DNA from: an uncultured bacterium
GTDB taxonomy: Bacteria; Bacillota_I; Bacilli_A; RF39; UBA660
Direction of reading: 5' to 3'
Assembly: GCA_900314465.1 (NCBI GenBank)
Contig: OMVK01000036.1
Location: 1 to 42,170, forward strand
DNA length: 42,170 bases
Shown here: one piece after another, positions 26,308-34,998 of the stretch
Layout of the letters: each line of letters begins with the position of its first letter
Numbering within the stretch: the stretch's first letter is position 1
Position numbers and translations under genes: made by a program
The notes under the pieces: model-generated
Told to the model about the DNA's origin: nothing
Database searches by the model: none
The model's input: only the letters and a program-made list of their open reading frames with translations

Positions 26308-26316
26308 GGGATACTT

Positions 26317-28170
26317 ATGAAATATGATGTTATTGTTGTAGGTGGTGGACATGCTGGTTGTGAAGCAGCTAATGCATCTGCTAAACAGGGACTTAAAGTT
26401 TTACTTATAACTTCTGATTTAAAAAATATCGCGGATATGCCTTGTAATCCGGCAATTGGAGGAACTGCTAAAGGTATTGTTGTTCGTGAAATAGATGCTT
26501 TAGGTGGTTTAATGGGTAGGGTAGCTGATGTTTATCACTTACAAATTAAAATGCTTAATTCAGGTAAAGGACCAGCTGTTATGTCACTAAGAGCACAGGG
26601 TGATAAAGTAGCATATCCTAAAAATATGTTAAAAGAATTAAGAAGTATTAAAACACTTGATATAGTTGAAGGTATGGTTGAAGATTTAATTGTTGAAGAT
26701 AAAACTATTAAAGGTATTAAAACTGATGATGGAAGAACATATTATTGTACTTGTTTAGTATTAACTACTGGTACATATTTAAAATCTAAAATACTTGTAG
26801 GTGATACACATAAATTTGAAGGTCCACATGGAGAAACTTCATCTAAACATTTATCAGATAAATTAAGAGATTTAGGTTTTGAAATTCAAAGACTAAAAAC
26901 AGGCACACCACAAAGAATAGACCCTGATACTGTAGATTATTCTAAATTACAAGTTGAAGAAGGAGATAAAACTCCATGGACTTTCTCATTTGATTTAGAC
27001 CCTCAGTATGATGTAAATAAACAAAGAGTCTGTTATTTAGTTTATACTAATGAACATACTCATGATATTATTCGTAAGAATTTAAAAAGATCTGCAATGT
27101 ATGGTGGATATGCTGAAGGTATTGGTCCAAGATATTGTCCATCAATCGAAGACAAAGTCGTAAGATTTGCTGATAAAAAAAGACATCAATTATTCCTAGA
27201 GCCTGAAAGTGATTATTATCCTGATTTATATTTACAAGGTTTTAGTACATCAATGCCTATCGATGTTCAAGAAGAAATGGTTCATTCATTGGTTGGTTTA
27301 GAACATGCTAAAATACTTAAATATGCTTATGCTATTGAGTATGATGCTATTAATCCATTACAAATGCTTCCATCAGAAGAATCAAAAGTAATTCATAATT
27401 TATATACTGCTGGACAAATAAATGGTACAAGTGGATATGAAGAAGCAGCTGGACAAGGTATAATTGCAGGCATTAATGCTGGTTTAAGATGCAAAAATAA
27501 AGAACCATTAATATTAAAAAGAAATGAATCTTATATTGGTGTATTAATAGACGATTTAGTAACTAAAGGTACTAAAGAACCTTATAGACTACTTACTAGT
27601 CGTGCAGAATATAGATTAGTATTAAGACATGATAATGCTGATTTAAGATTAAGAGAATATGGATATCAAGTGGGTTTAATTAATGAAGAGCAACATAATA
27701 GATTACTAAAGAAAAAAGAAGATATAAATAATCTAATAAATGAACTTAAAACTATTCATATTAAGCCAAAAGAATTAACAAAAGAAGTACAAGATAAAAT
27801 AGGTAATATTAATAAAGGTGAATCTTTATATGATTTATTAAAGAGACCTGAAATTAGAATTAATGATTTAATATCTTATTTAAATAATAATTATAATAAA
27901 GATGTCTTAAATACTGTAGAAATATCTATTAAATATGAAGGTTATATTGCAAAGACTAATAGAGAAATAGAAAGAATGCTTAAACTTGAAGAAAAGAAAA
28001 TACCTAATGATATAGATTATTCTAAAGTTATTAATCTTGCATCAGAAGCTAGACAAAAACTTGAAAAAGTAAGACCATTAACTATTGCTCAGGCATCAAG
28101 AATATCTGGTGTTAATCCAGCAGATATCGCTGTATTATCAGTATATTTAAAGAAAGAATATGGAAAATAA
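26317..28170 (+). CDS. mnmG: tRNA uridine-34 modification enzyme MnmG (GidA)
   Basis: 617 residues. FAD dinucleotide motif VVGGGHAGCEAA (6-17), DMPCNPAIGGTAKG, conserved PRYCPSIEDKVVRF and LFLEPE in the insertion domains, TAGQINGTSGYEEAAGQG, and the C-terminal helical domain that meets MnmE (ASRISGVNPADIAVLSVYLK). It is the FAD partner of MnmE in U34 modification, nine bases after mnmE. SD is AAGGGAT. Confidence 0.97.
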   Translation: MKYDVIVVGGGHAGCEAANASAKQGLKVLLITSDLKNIADMPCNPAIGGTAKGIVVREIDALGGLMGRVADVYHLQIKMLNSGKGPAVMSLRAQGDKVAYPKNMLKELRSIKTLDIVEGMVEDLIVEDKTIKGIKTDDGRTYYCTCLVLTTGTYLKSKILVGDTHKFEGPHGETSSKHLSDKLRDLGFEIQRLKTGTPQRIDPDTVDYSKLQVEEGDKTPWTFSFDLDPQYDVNKQRVCYLVYTNEHTHDIIRKNLKRSAMYGGYAEGIGPRYCPSIEDKVVRFADKKRHQLFLEPESDYYPDLYLQGFSTSMPIDVQEEMVHSLVGLEHAKILKYAYAIEYDAINPLQMLPSEESKVIHNLYTAGQINGTSGYEEAAGQGIIAGINAGLRCKNKEPLILKRNESYIGVLIDDLVTKGTKEPYRLLTSRAEYRLVLRHDNADLRLREYGYQVGLINEEQHNRLLKKKEDINNLINELKTIHIKPKELTKEVQDKIGNINKGESLYDLLKRPEIRINDLISYLNNNYNKDVLNTVEISIKYEGYIAKTNREIERMLKLEEKKIPNDIDYSKVINLASEARQKLEKVRPLTIAQASRISGVNPADIAVLSVYLKKEYGK

Positions 28171-28173
28171 TAT

Positions 28174-28887
28174 ATGGATATAGATAAATTTATTGAAGAA
28201 GTAGATAAATTAGGATTAAAATTAACAGATAATATGTTAAATAAATTAAATATTTATAAAGAATATTTAGTTGAATATAATAAACATACTAATTTAACTA
28301 GAATAACTGATGATGAAGATATCTATTTAAAACATTTTTATGATAGCTTAACTGTATTAAAAACTATAGATTTAAATAAATATGATAATTTAATTGATAT
28401 AGGTAGTGGTGCTGGTTTTCCAGGAATGGTTATTGCCATTTGTTTTCCTAATTTACAAGTAACACTACTTGATTCATCTAATAAAAGAATAGATTTTTTA
28501 AATAATTTAATTAATAAGTTGGATATTAATAATGTTAAAACAGTATGTGAAAGAGCGGAAGAATATGCTAGAAACAATTTAGATTCATATGATATTGTTA
28601 CTTCACGTGCTGTTGCTAATTTAGAAATACTTTCTGAATTATGTATACCATTAGTTAAAGTAGCTGGATATTTTATCGCATTAAAAAGTAATATTGATAA
28701 TGAACTTAATAATTCTAAAAATATTATTAAAATATTAAATGGTAATATTGAAAATATATATAAATTTACATTACCAGATAATAAATCTATTAGAACTATT
28801 ATTAAAATAAAAAAGGTAAATAAAACGCCAAATGGATATCCAAGAGAGTATGCAAAAATTAAAAGATGTGTTGAAAAACATAGCTAA
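28174..28887 (+). CDS. rsmG: 16S rRNA (guanine-527-N7)-methyltransferase RsmG (GidB)
   Basis: 237 residues. SAM-binding motif IDIGSGAGFPGMVIAI, LLDSSNKRIDFLNNL, and SRAVANLEILSELC, all RsmG signatures. The N-terminal YNKHTNLTRITDDEDIYLKH is also typical. It methylates G527 in the 530 loop of 16S rRNA. It begins 3 nt after mnmG with a weak SD and precedes noc, exactly as in B. subtilis. Confidence 0.95.
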   Translation: MDIDKFIEEVDKLGLKLTDNMLNKLNIYKEYLVEYNKHTNLTRITDDEDIYLKHFYDSLTVLKTIDLNKYDNLIDIGSGAGFPGMVIAICFPNLQVTLLDSSNKRIDFLNNLINKLDINNVKTVCERAEEYARNNLDSYDIVTSRAVANLEILSELCIPLVKVAGYFIALKSNIDNELNNSKNIIKILNGNIENIYKFTLPDNKSIRTIIKIKKVNKTPNGYPREYAKIKRCVEKHS

Positions 28888-28929
28888 ATAAATTATATTT
28901 ATTATAGAGAATAGGAAGAGGGAATTCCC

Positions 28930-30069
28930 ATGAAGATGGAATCACAAATTAGACTTGTAAATATGGATGATATAATTCCTAATAGATTTCAACCTCGTTT
29001 ACAATTTGATACTGAAGCTTTAAATGAACTTGCAGCATCAATTAGAGTTCATGGAATTATTCAACCTTTAGTTTTACGTAGAGTAGGAAATAAATATGAA
29101 ATAATAGCTGGTGAACGTAGATATAAAGCATCGCAGCTTGTTGGTTTAACGCAAGTTCCTGCAATTATTTGTGCACTTGATGATAATGAATCGGCTGAAG
29201 TTGCTATTATTGAAAATACTCATCGTAAAGATTTAAATCCTATCGAAGAAGCAAGATCATATAAAAAATTACTTGATAGAAAATATATTACTCAAGATCA
29301 ACTTGCTCAAAGACTTGGAACATCACAATCTAATATTGCTAATAAAATAAGATTACTTTCACTTGATGAAAATGTACAACAAGCTTTACTTAAAAATCAA
29401 ATAAGTGAAAGACATGCAAGATCTTTACTTAAATTAACAGATAAGATGGCACAAGTTAATTTTTTAAATAAAACAATTAATGAAAGACTTACTGTTAAAC
29501 AACTTGATGATGAAATAGCTAAATTTTTAGGAACTTATAAAGCACCAGCTAGTACAACAGGTGCAATTAATACAAATTCAATGTATGATGTCAATGTTAA
29601 TGATATTATGAATAATAGTACTAATATTGATGCAAATGGTAATATTATTAATAGACCACAATATCAGTATCATTCTAAGATTAAAGAAGATCCAAATAAA
29701 AAAGATTCACTATTCTTTAATAATCTTGAAAATGCACCTGCAACACTTGATGATCCTACATTAAATTTTGGTTTTAATCCGTTTGAAACAAAAGATTTAA
29801 CTGACTCTAATGGAATGCTTGATCTTGAAAATGCTCAAGGAATTGACGATGAACTTGAAGATGATGATTCTGCAAAAGATTCAAGCAGTGAAAATACTAA
29901 AACAGTATATAAAGATAGAGAATATAAGTCACTTGCTGATGTTAAACAAGGTATAAAAGATATTATAAACAATGCTATAAAAAATGATGTTGATATTAAA
30001 TTAGAAGAATTTGATTTTGATAATATTTACCAATATGTAATAAGAATATCAAAGGATAATGATAAATAA
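28930..30069 (+). CDS. noc: Noc-type ParB-family nucleoid occlusion protein
   Basis: 379 residues. N-terminal CTPase core with PNRFQPR (17-23), GIIQPLVLR, GERRYKA (62-68) and ENTHRKDLNPIEEA (95-108), then a helix-turn-helix domain TQDQLAQRLGTSQSNIANKI. Residues separating Noc from ParB are Q133, K139 and R161 (in ERHAR), all Noc-like; S144 replaces the usual Noc lysine. The C-terminal EEFDFDNIYQYVIRI matches the Noc dimer domain. Two oddities: an in-frame stop 18 bp upstream rules out the N-terminal amphipathic membrane helix of Bacillus Noc, and an insert of about 125 residues (205-330, Asn/Asp-rich) makes it about 100 residues longer. GGGAATTCCC, a 10-bp palindrome, lies between SD and ATG. 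soj-spo0J do not follow. Confidence 0.88.
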   Translation: MKMESQIRLVNMDDIIPNRFQPRLQFDTEALNELAASIRVHGIIQPLVLRRVGNKYEIIAGERRYKASQLVGLTQVPAIICALDDNESAEVAIIENTHRKDLNPIEEARSYKKLLDRKYITQDQLAQRLGTSQSNIANKIRLLSLDENVQQALLKNQISERHARSLLKLTDKMAQVNFLNKTINERLTVKQLDDEIAKFLGTYKAPASTTGAINTNSMYDVNVNDIMNNSTNIDANGNIINRPQYQYHSKIKEDPNKKDSLFFNNLENAPATLDDPTLNFGFNPFETKDLTDSNGMLDLENAQGIDDELEDDDSAKDSSSENTKTVYKDREYKSLADVKQGIKDIINNAIKNDVDIKLEEFDFDNIYQYVIRISKDNDK

Positions 30070-30404
30070 TGGAAAAGATTTCTTTTAAATTAATTACTAA
30101 TGGTGAAACTATTATTGATAAAAAAGTAAATTATTATATTAATAATAATAAAATGTATTTTATTATAGATAAAGATAAATATTCATTTGATATAAATGAT
30201 AATATCTTAACTAAAGAAAATAACGAATCATTAATAACAATTGATATGCAAAAAAATATAATTAATTATTATTTGAAAAGTGTTACTAGAACAGCTTATT
30301 TACCATTAGAATATAATAATTTAATAAAAGAAGAAAAAAGTATCATATTTAATTATAAAGTTCCTGAAAATGATATTGAAAATACAATAATGATAAATTA
30401 TTAA
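30069..30404 (+). CDS. Small beta-rich protein, possibly DUF1934 (YwiB-like)
   Basis: 111 residues, overlapping the noc stop by one base (TAATG). Alternating hydrophobic/polar pattern suggests antiparallel beta strands throughout (ISFKLITNGETIIDKKVNYY, KMYFIIDKDKYSFDI, SLITIDMQKNIINYYLKS, SIIFNYKV). No signal peptide or membrane segment. Size, fold pattern and position just before rpoE recall the calycin-like DUF1934 proteins that neighbour argS-rpoE in Bacillus, but I see no diagnostic motif; treat that as a guess. Function unknown. It shares noc's transcript and terminator. Confidence 0.72.
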   Translation: MEKISFKLITNGETIIDKKVNYYINNNKMYFIIDKDKYSFDINDNILTKENNESLITIDMQKNIINYYLKSVTRTAYLPLEYNNLIKEEKSIIFNYKVPENDIENTIMINY

Positions 30405-30415
30405 TATTTTAAATG

Positions 30416-30444
30416 ATTATAGTTAATACTATAATTGTTTTTTT
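30416..30444 (+). terminator. Terminator of the mnmE-noc operon
   Basis: 7-bp stem ATTATAG/CTATAAT (30416-30422 with 30429-30435, 6-nt loop), then TG and seven U residues (30438-30444). Confidence 0.8.
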
Positions 30445-30468
30445 ATGTAACGATTTTATCATTTTTTA

Positions 30469-30496
30469 TTGACAACTATAGGGTTTATGATAAAAT
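30469..30496 (+). promoter_or_regulatory. Promoter of rpoE
   Basis: -35 TTGACA (30469-30474), 16-nt spacer, extended -10 TGATAAAAT (TAAAAT at 30491-30496). The leader is about 50 nt. Confidence 0.78.
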
Positions 30497-30551
30497 TATT
30501 GTGTTTTTATATATGGTTAATTTTGTTTAGGTATTACTGGGAGGTAATTAT

Positions 30552-30995
30552 ATGGTTAAGAAAACATTAAGTACTGAAGAACTTGAAAGTATGAGCTATA
30601 CTGATGTTGCGAATTATGTTCTTGAGCAAAATAATAAGAAAATGAAAATCGAAGATTTATTCATGAGTGTTATAAAACTTCGTGGTGATGATCCTGATAA
30701 AATATTTGAAAGTAAAATTGGGGACTTTTTTAGCCTAATATCTACTGATAAAAGATTTGTAATGCTTGATAAAGGATATTGGGATTTAAGAGTTAATCAT
30801 AAAAATAAAATAGATTTATCTAGTGATGATGAAGAAGACGATGATGAAGAAATTGTCGATGATACTATAGATGATGATTCAAATGAAGATGATAAGATTG
30901 ATTATGATGAATCATATGATCCTGATGATGATCCTGACGATGATGACTTATCTGGACTAGTAGTAATTGATAATGATGAAGAAACAGAAGAGTAG
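30552..30995 (+). CDS. rpoE: RNA polymerase delta subunit
   Basis: 147 residues: N-terminal winged-helix HARE-HTH domain (about 1-80; SMSYTDVANYVLEQNNKKM, GDFFSLISTDKRFVML, GYWDLR) and a C-terminal tail from about 92 made almost only of Asp and Glu. This is the delta subunit specific to Firmicutes; it speeds polymerase recycling and reduces non-specific initiation. The SD GGGAGG is well placed. It precedes prfA at 34 nt. Confidence 0.93.
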   Translation: MVKKTLSTEELESMSYTDVANYVLEQNNKKMKIEDLFMSVIKLRGDDPDKIFESKIGDFFSLISTDKRFVMLDKGYWDLRVNHKNKIDLSSDDEEDDDEEIVDDTIDDDSNEDDKIDYDESYDPDDDPDDDDLSGLVVIDNDEETEE

Positions 30996-31029
30996 ATATA
31001 TCTTTTTATAATTATGAAAGAGGTATATT

Positions 31030-32094
31030 ATGATAGAAAGATTAGATGTAATTGAAAAAAAGTATAATGAATTAGAAAGTGAACTTAATAATCCTGAAGT
31101 TTTAAATGATTATAATAAATTAAGTAAAATTAATAAAGAAAAATCAGAGATTGAAGAGACTGTTACAACTTATAGAGAATACAAGAAAAATAATGAAGAA
31201 ATTGAAGGATTAAAAGCAATGCTTAATGATCCAGAAATGAAAGATATAGCTTTAGAAGAATTAGAAGAAGATAATAAGAAAAAAAGTAATCTTGAAGAAA
31301 AATTAAAAATATTATTAGTTCCTAAAGATGAAAATGATGGAAAAAATATTATAGTTGAAATTCGTGGTGCAGCTGGTGGAGATGAAGCAAATATTTTTGC
31401 CGGTGACTTATTTAGAATGTATCAACATTATGCAGATAAAAATGGATGGAAAGTTGAAGTTGAAGAAGCATATGAAGGTGCAGCTGGTGGATATTCACAA
31501 ATAGTTTTTTCAGTTAAAGGTAATAATGTATATTCAAAATTAAAATATGAGTCAGGTGCTCATAGAGTTCAAAGAGTTCCTGTTACTGAATCAAACGGAA
31601 GAATACAGACATCAACTGCAACTGTTTTAGTTATGCCTGAAGCTGATAAAATAGATTCTGAAATAGATATGAAAGATGTAAGAATAGATATAACTCGTGC
31701 ATCAGGTAATGGTGGACAAGGTGTTAATACCACAGATTCAGCCGTTAGACTTACACACATACCAACTGGAATAGTAGTATATCAACAAACAGAACGTTCA
31801 CAATTAATGAATAAAGAAAAAGCATTTAAAATACTTGCTACTCGTTTATATGATTTAAGATTAAGAGAACAAGAAGAAAAAGAAGGAAAAGAAAGACGTT
31901 CTAAGATTGGTACAGGAGATCGTTCAGAAAAAATAAGAACATATAATTATCCACAAAATAGAGTAACTGATCATCGTATTGGTTTTTCTGTAATGAACTT
32001 AGAGAAAGTTATGGACGGCGATTTAGATCCAATAATATATGCTCTAACTACTGAAGATATTAAAAGAAAACTTGAAGATGAAGAAAATAAATGA
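31030..32094 (+). CDS. prfA: Peptide chain release factor 1
   Basis: 354 residues. Catalytic GGQ at 228-230 in ASGNGGQGVNTTDSAVRLTH, and the stop-codon-reading PxT motif as PVT (184-186) in QRVPVTESNGRI, which identifies RF1 (UAA/UAG). An N-terminal coiled coil and FAGDLFRMYQHYA follow the family. It ends in TGA, showing UGA is a stop and that RF2 must exist elsewhere. The prmC gene, which methylates the GGQ glutamine, overlaps its end. Confidence 0.97.
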   Translation: MIERLDVIEKKYNELESELNNPEVLNDYNKLSKINKEKSEIEETVTTYREYKKNNEEIEGLKAMLNDPEMKDIALEELEEDNKKKSNLEEKLKILLVPKDENDGKNIIVEIRGAAGGDEANIFAGDLFRMYQHYADKNGWKVEVEEAYEGAAGGYSQIVFSVKGNNVYSKLKYESGAHRVQRVPVTESNGRIQTSTATVLVMPEADKIDSEIDMKDVRIDITRASGNGGQGVNTTDSAVRLTHIPTGIVVYQQTERSQLMNKEKAFKILATRLYDLRLREQEEKEGKERRSKIGTGDRSEKIRTYNYPQNRVTDHRIGFSVMNLEKVMDGDLDPIIYALTTEDIKRKLEDEENK

Positions 32095-32803
32095 TTTAGA
32101 TTATAAATTATTACAAGATAAATATAAAGATAATATAGATTATGCTTTAAAAAAAATAAATGAAGATTATCCTATTCAATATCTAATAGGTTATGTAGAC
32201 TTTTATGGTTATCGAATAAATGTCGATGAAAGAGTATTAATTCCTAGGTATGAAACAGAATATTTATTAGAAAAGACTATTAATTATATACATAAATATA
32301 AGTTAGAAAATAGTAATGTATTAGATATAGGTACGGGTTCTGGTTGTATAGATATTGTATTAAAAAAGAAAATAAGTAGTTTAAATATAGATACGATAGA
32401 TATTTCAAGTGATGCATTAGATGTAGCAAGAGAAAATTATAAAATAAATAATGTATCTATAAATATAATAAATGAAGATATTAAAAAATATAAAACTACT
32501 AAAAAATATTCAATTATTATATCTAATCCTCCATATGTAAGTAATAATGAAGTTGTTGGACCAGAAATTAAATATGAACCTAAAAACGCTATATATGCAA
32601 GTAATAATGGACTTGAATATTATGATTATATATTAAATAATATAAGTAATAACTTAGCAAATCATTATCTTATTGCTATGGAAATAGCTTATAATCAAGG
32701 TGATTATTTATACGATTTATCTAGAAGTATATTTAAAGATGCTAATGTGGCAATAGAAAAAGATTTAAGTAATAGAGATAGGTATTTATTTATTATTAAA
32801 TAA
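32078..32803 (+). CDS. prmC: Release factor glutamine methyltransferase PrmC
   Basis: 241 residues from ATG 32078 (an in-frame TTG at 32072 is less likely). N-terminal substrate-binding YPIQYLIGYVDFYGYRINVDERVLIPRYETEYL (key part PIQYLIG...LIPRYET), SAM motif VLDIGTGSGCIDIVL and catalytic NPPYVSNNEV (NPPY at 150-153). It methylates the GGQ glutamine of RF1/RF2. It overlaps prfA by 17 nt, so expression is coupled to its substrate. Confidence 0.94.
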   Translation: MKKINDLDYKLLQDKYKDNIDYALKKINEDYPIQYLIGYVDFYGYRINVDERVLIPRYETEYLLEKTINYIHKYKLENSNVLDIGTGSGCIDIVLKKKISSLNIDTIDISSDALDVARENYKINNVSINIINEDIKKYKTTKKYSIIISNPPYVSNNEVVGPEIKYEPKNAIYASNNGLEYYDYILNNISNNLANHYLIAMEIAYNQGDYLYDLSRSIFKDANVAIEKDLSNRDRYLFIIK

Positions 32804-32815
32804 AAGGAGAATATT

Positions 32816-34069
32816 ATGAAGAGATTAATTATAAAAGGCGGTAATCTTTTAAATGGTACTGTCAAAATTTCTGGTGCAAAAAATAGTATAGTTGCTTTAC
32901 TTCCTGCATCAATGTTAACAAGAGGTAAATGTGTTATACATAATGTTCCTGATATTTCTGATGTACATATATTAATTGATACTATGAGGTTTTTAGGATC
33001 AAAAGTTGAATTTAATAATGGTACTATTACTATTGATAATAGTAATATTGTTAATAAAAAAATAGATGCTGAATATGCTACTAAATTAAGAGCTTCTTAT
33101 TATTTTATGGGGTCTTTACTTGGTAAATATCATCATGCTGAAATAGCATATCCAGGTGGTTGTATAATAGGTTCAAGACCAATAGATATTCATTTAAGTT
33201 CATTTAGAAAATTAGGTGCAAATATTCAAGAAAAAGATGGACATTATATAATGGATACTGATGAAATAGTTGGCAATGAAATATTTTTTGATTTTCCATC
33301 AGTTGGTGCGACTATTAATGTTATGTTAACTGCAGTATTAGGAAAAGGAACAACCAAAATTATCAATGCTGCAAGAGAACCAGAAATAAAAAATGTTGCT
33401 GATTTCTTAATTTCAATGGGTGCTAATATAGAAGGTGCTGGTTCAGGAATAATTACTATTAATGGAGTTAGTGAACTTCATGATGGTGAGATAACTGTTA
33501 TTCCAGATCGTATTGAAGCAGGTACTTATATAATTCTAGGTGCTTTATTAGGTGAAGATTTTACTGTTGAAGGCATTGTCGAAGAACATTTATATGCACT
33601 TTTATTAAAGTTAAAAGATGCTGGCGTTACATATAAAATAGATGGAAATAAAATACATATTAATAAATGCGATAATTTAAAAGGTGTTAATGTTAAGACT
33701 GGTGTATATCCTGGTTTTCCAACAGATTTAGGACAACCAATGAGTACTTTTTTAACTCAATGTTTTGGACAGTCTGTATTTGAAGAAACAATTTATGAAA
33801 ACAGATTAAGACATATACCGCACTTAAATCATATGGGTGCAAATATCAATTCATTAAGTTCAAAAGCTGTAATAATTGGACCATCAGAACTTGTTGGTAA
33901 AAAAGTAAAAGCAACAGATTTAAGAGCTGGTGCTGCAATGCTTGTTGCTGGTATGATAGCTAGTGGTACTACTACTATTGAAAATATCGAACATATCTTA
34001 AGAGGATATGAAAATATCGTAGATAAATTAAATAATGTTGGTGCTGATATAACATATATTGACGATTAA
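32816..34069 (+). CDS. murA: UDP-N-acetylglucosamine 1-carboxyvinyltransferase MurA
   Basis: 417 residues. Starts MKRLIIKGGNLLNGTVKISGAKNS. The active-site loop YPGGCIIGSRPIDIH has the catalytic cysteine (C116), the fosfomycin target. Further conserved stretches are PDRIEAGTYIILGA, YPGFPTDLGQPMSTFLTQ and DLRAGAAMLVAGMIASG. It commits UDP-GlcNAc to peptidoglycan synthesis, so this organism makes a cell wall, unlike true mycoplasmas. SD AAAGGAGA. It follows prmC at 12 nt and ends the rpoE-prfA-prmC-murA unit. Confidence 0.96.
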   Translation: MKRLIIKGGNLLNGTVKISGAKNSIVALLPASMLTRGKCVIHNVPDISDVHILIDTMRFLGSKVEFNNGTITIDNSNIVNKKIDAEYATKLRASYYFMGSLLGKYHHAEIAYPGGCIIGSRPIDIHLSSFRKLGANIQEKDGHYIMDTDEIVGNEIFFDFPSVGATINVMLTAVLGKGTTKIINAAREPEIKNVADFLISMGANIEGAGSGIITINGVSELHDGEITVIPDRIEAGTYIILGALLGEDFTVEGIVEEHLYALLLKLKDAGVTYKIDGNKIHINKCDNLKGVNVKTGVYPGFPTDLGQPMSTFLTQCFGQSVFEETIYENRLRHIPHLNHMGANINSLSSKAVIIGPSELVGKKVKATDLRAGAAMLVAGMIASGTTTIENIEHILRGYENIVDKLNNVGADITYIDD

Positions 34070-34076
34070 TATTAAT

Positions 34077-34112
34077 ATATAGTCTAGTAAAAAATATTAG
34101 ACTATATTTTTT
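34077..34112 (+). terminator. Rho-independent terminator after murA
   Basis: 10-bp stem ATATAGTCTA/TAGACTATAT (34077-34086 with 34098-34107, 11-nt loop) followed by a U run (34107-34112). Confidence 0.85.
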
Positions 34113-34152
34113 ATTCAAGTATGCTATTTTTAAAATAGAGATGAGCGTATAT

Positions 34153-34604
34153 ATGAAGAAAAATATTGTTATAGTAGTACTTAGTATATTAATAGTTTGT
34201 TTAATTTGTTGGACATGTTATTTATCTTTTTTACTGAATATTTAAATAATACAAAAAAGAATAATAATGATGCTATAAGTACACCTGTTGTTACAACTAC
34301 TGCTACAGAAACAAAAACTAATATTATTACTTATAGTAGTATAAAAGGTATATATGATGTATAAAAAGATACTTATAATGAAGATGATAGACAATCTGAA
34401 GCTGATGGAGTTAGTCCAGTACATAAATTAATACTTGCAGAAAATGGTGTTTATAAGATGATAGATTCTTATTTATCGTATATTGATAGTACAGGTTATT
34501 ATACTATTGATTCTAATATTAAAACAAGTATTAGTGATGAATTATATTCAGTGATTGAATTAGGTAAACAAGATAACCAAAATTATTTAGAAACTACTAA
34601 CTAG
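34153..34604 (+). pseudogene. Decayed gene for a membrane-anchored or secreted protein
   Basis: ATG 34153 opens MKKNIVIVVLSILIVCLICW, a typical signal or anchor segment, then stops at TAA 34243 after 30 codons. At a six-T run (34227-34232) shifting frame as if one T were lost restores a long frame: TEYLNNTKKNNNDAISTPVV, Thr-rich, then an in-frame TAA at 34362, then DTYNEDDRQSEADGVSPVHK and KMIDSYLSYIDSTGYY to a final TAG at 34602-34604. So one frameshift and one nonsense mutation break an ancestral frame of about 150 codons. The Thr/Asn-rich linker after the anchor suggests an extracellular domain. Family not recognised. The T-run indel could be a sequencing error, but the stop is independent. 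Confidence 0.72.
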
Positions 34605-34615
34605 TTAGTTTTACT

Positions 34616-34700
34616 TGATTTTATCTATATTTTTGTTATATACTAATCGAGTAATAAATTTCTATGGCATGAATGTGTCATGGCGGAAGGAGAATGTTAA
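34616..34700 (+). promoter_or_regulatory. rpmE promoter and structured leader
   Basis: -35 TTGATT (34616-34621), 17-nt spacer, -10 TATACT (34639-34644). The 50-nt leader holds a small hairpin CATGA/TCATG (34669-34682) immediately before the GGAAGGAG SD, a layout suited to autoregulation by L31. I cannot confirm that it matches a known L31 leader class. Confidence 0.5.
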
Positions 34701-34904
34701 ATGAAGAAAAATTTACATCCTGAACAAGTTCTATGTACTTTTACATGTGCATGTGGAAATACATTCCAAGCTTATAGTAATGTTAAAGAACGTCAATTAG
34801 ATGTTTGTTCTGAATGTCATCCATTCTATACTGGAGCACAAGGTAAAAAGAAAAAGACTGGATCTGTAGAAAAATTCAATAAAAAATACAATCTTGATAA
34901 GTAA
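34701..34904 (+). CDS. rpmE: 50S ribosomal protein L31 (zinc-binding form)
   Basis: 67 residues: MKKNLHPEQV start, the two zinc half-sites CAC (in FTCACGNTF) and CSEC (in LDVCSECHPFYTGAQ), then a basic tail. With four cysteines this is the C+ type of L31, which holds zinc and contacts 5S rRNA and bridge B1b. It is a single-gene unit with its own promoter and terminator. Confidence 0.96.
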   Translation: MKKNLHPEQVLCTFTCACGNTFQAYSNVKERQLDVCSECHPFYTGAQGKKKKTGSVEKFNKKYNLDK

Positions 34905-34930
34905 AAAGCGACTATTTAAGTCGTTTTTTT
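34904..34930 (+). terminator. Terminator of rpmE
   Basis: A-rich stem with CGAC/GTCG core (34909-34912 with 34920-34923), extended by G-U and A-U pairs, and a seven-U run (34924-34930). Confidence 0.75.
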
Positions 34931-34998
34931 GTTAAATAAACAAATATTAAAAATATTTTATTTATTAATAATGATATAATTTATTAAGGTGGTTATTA

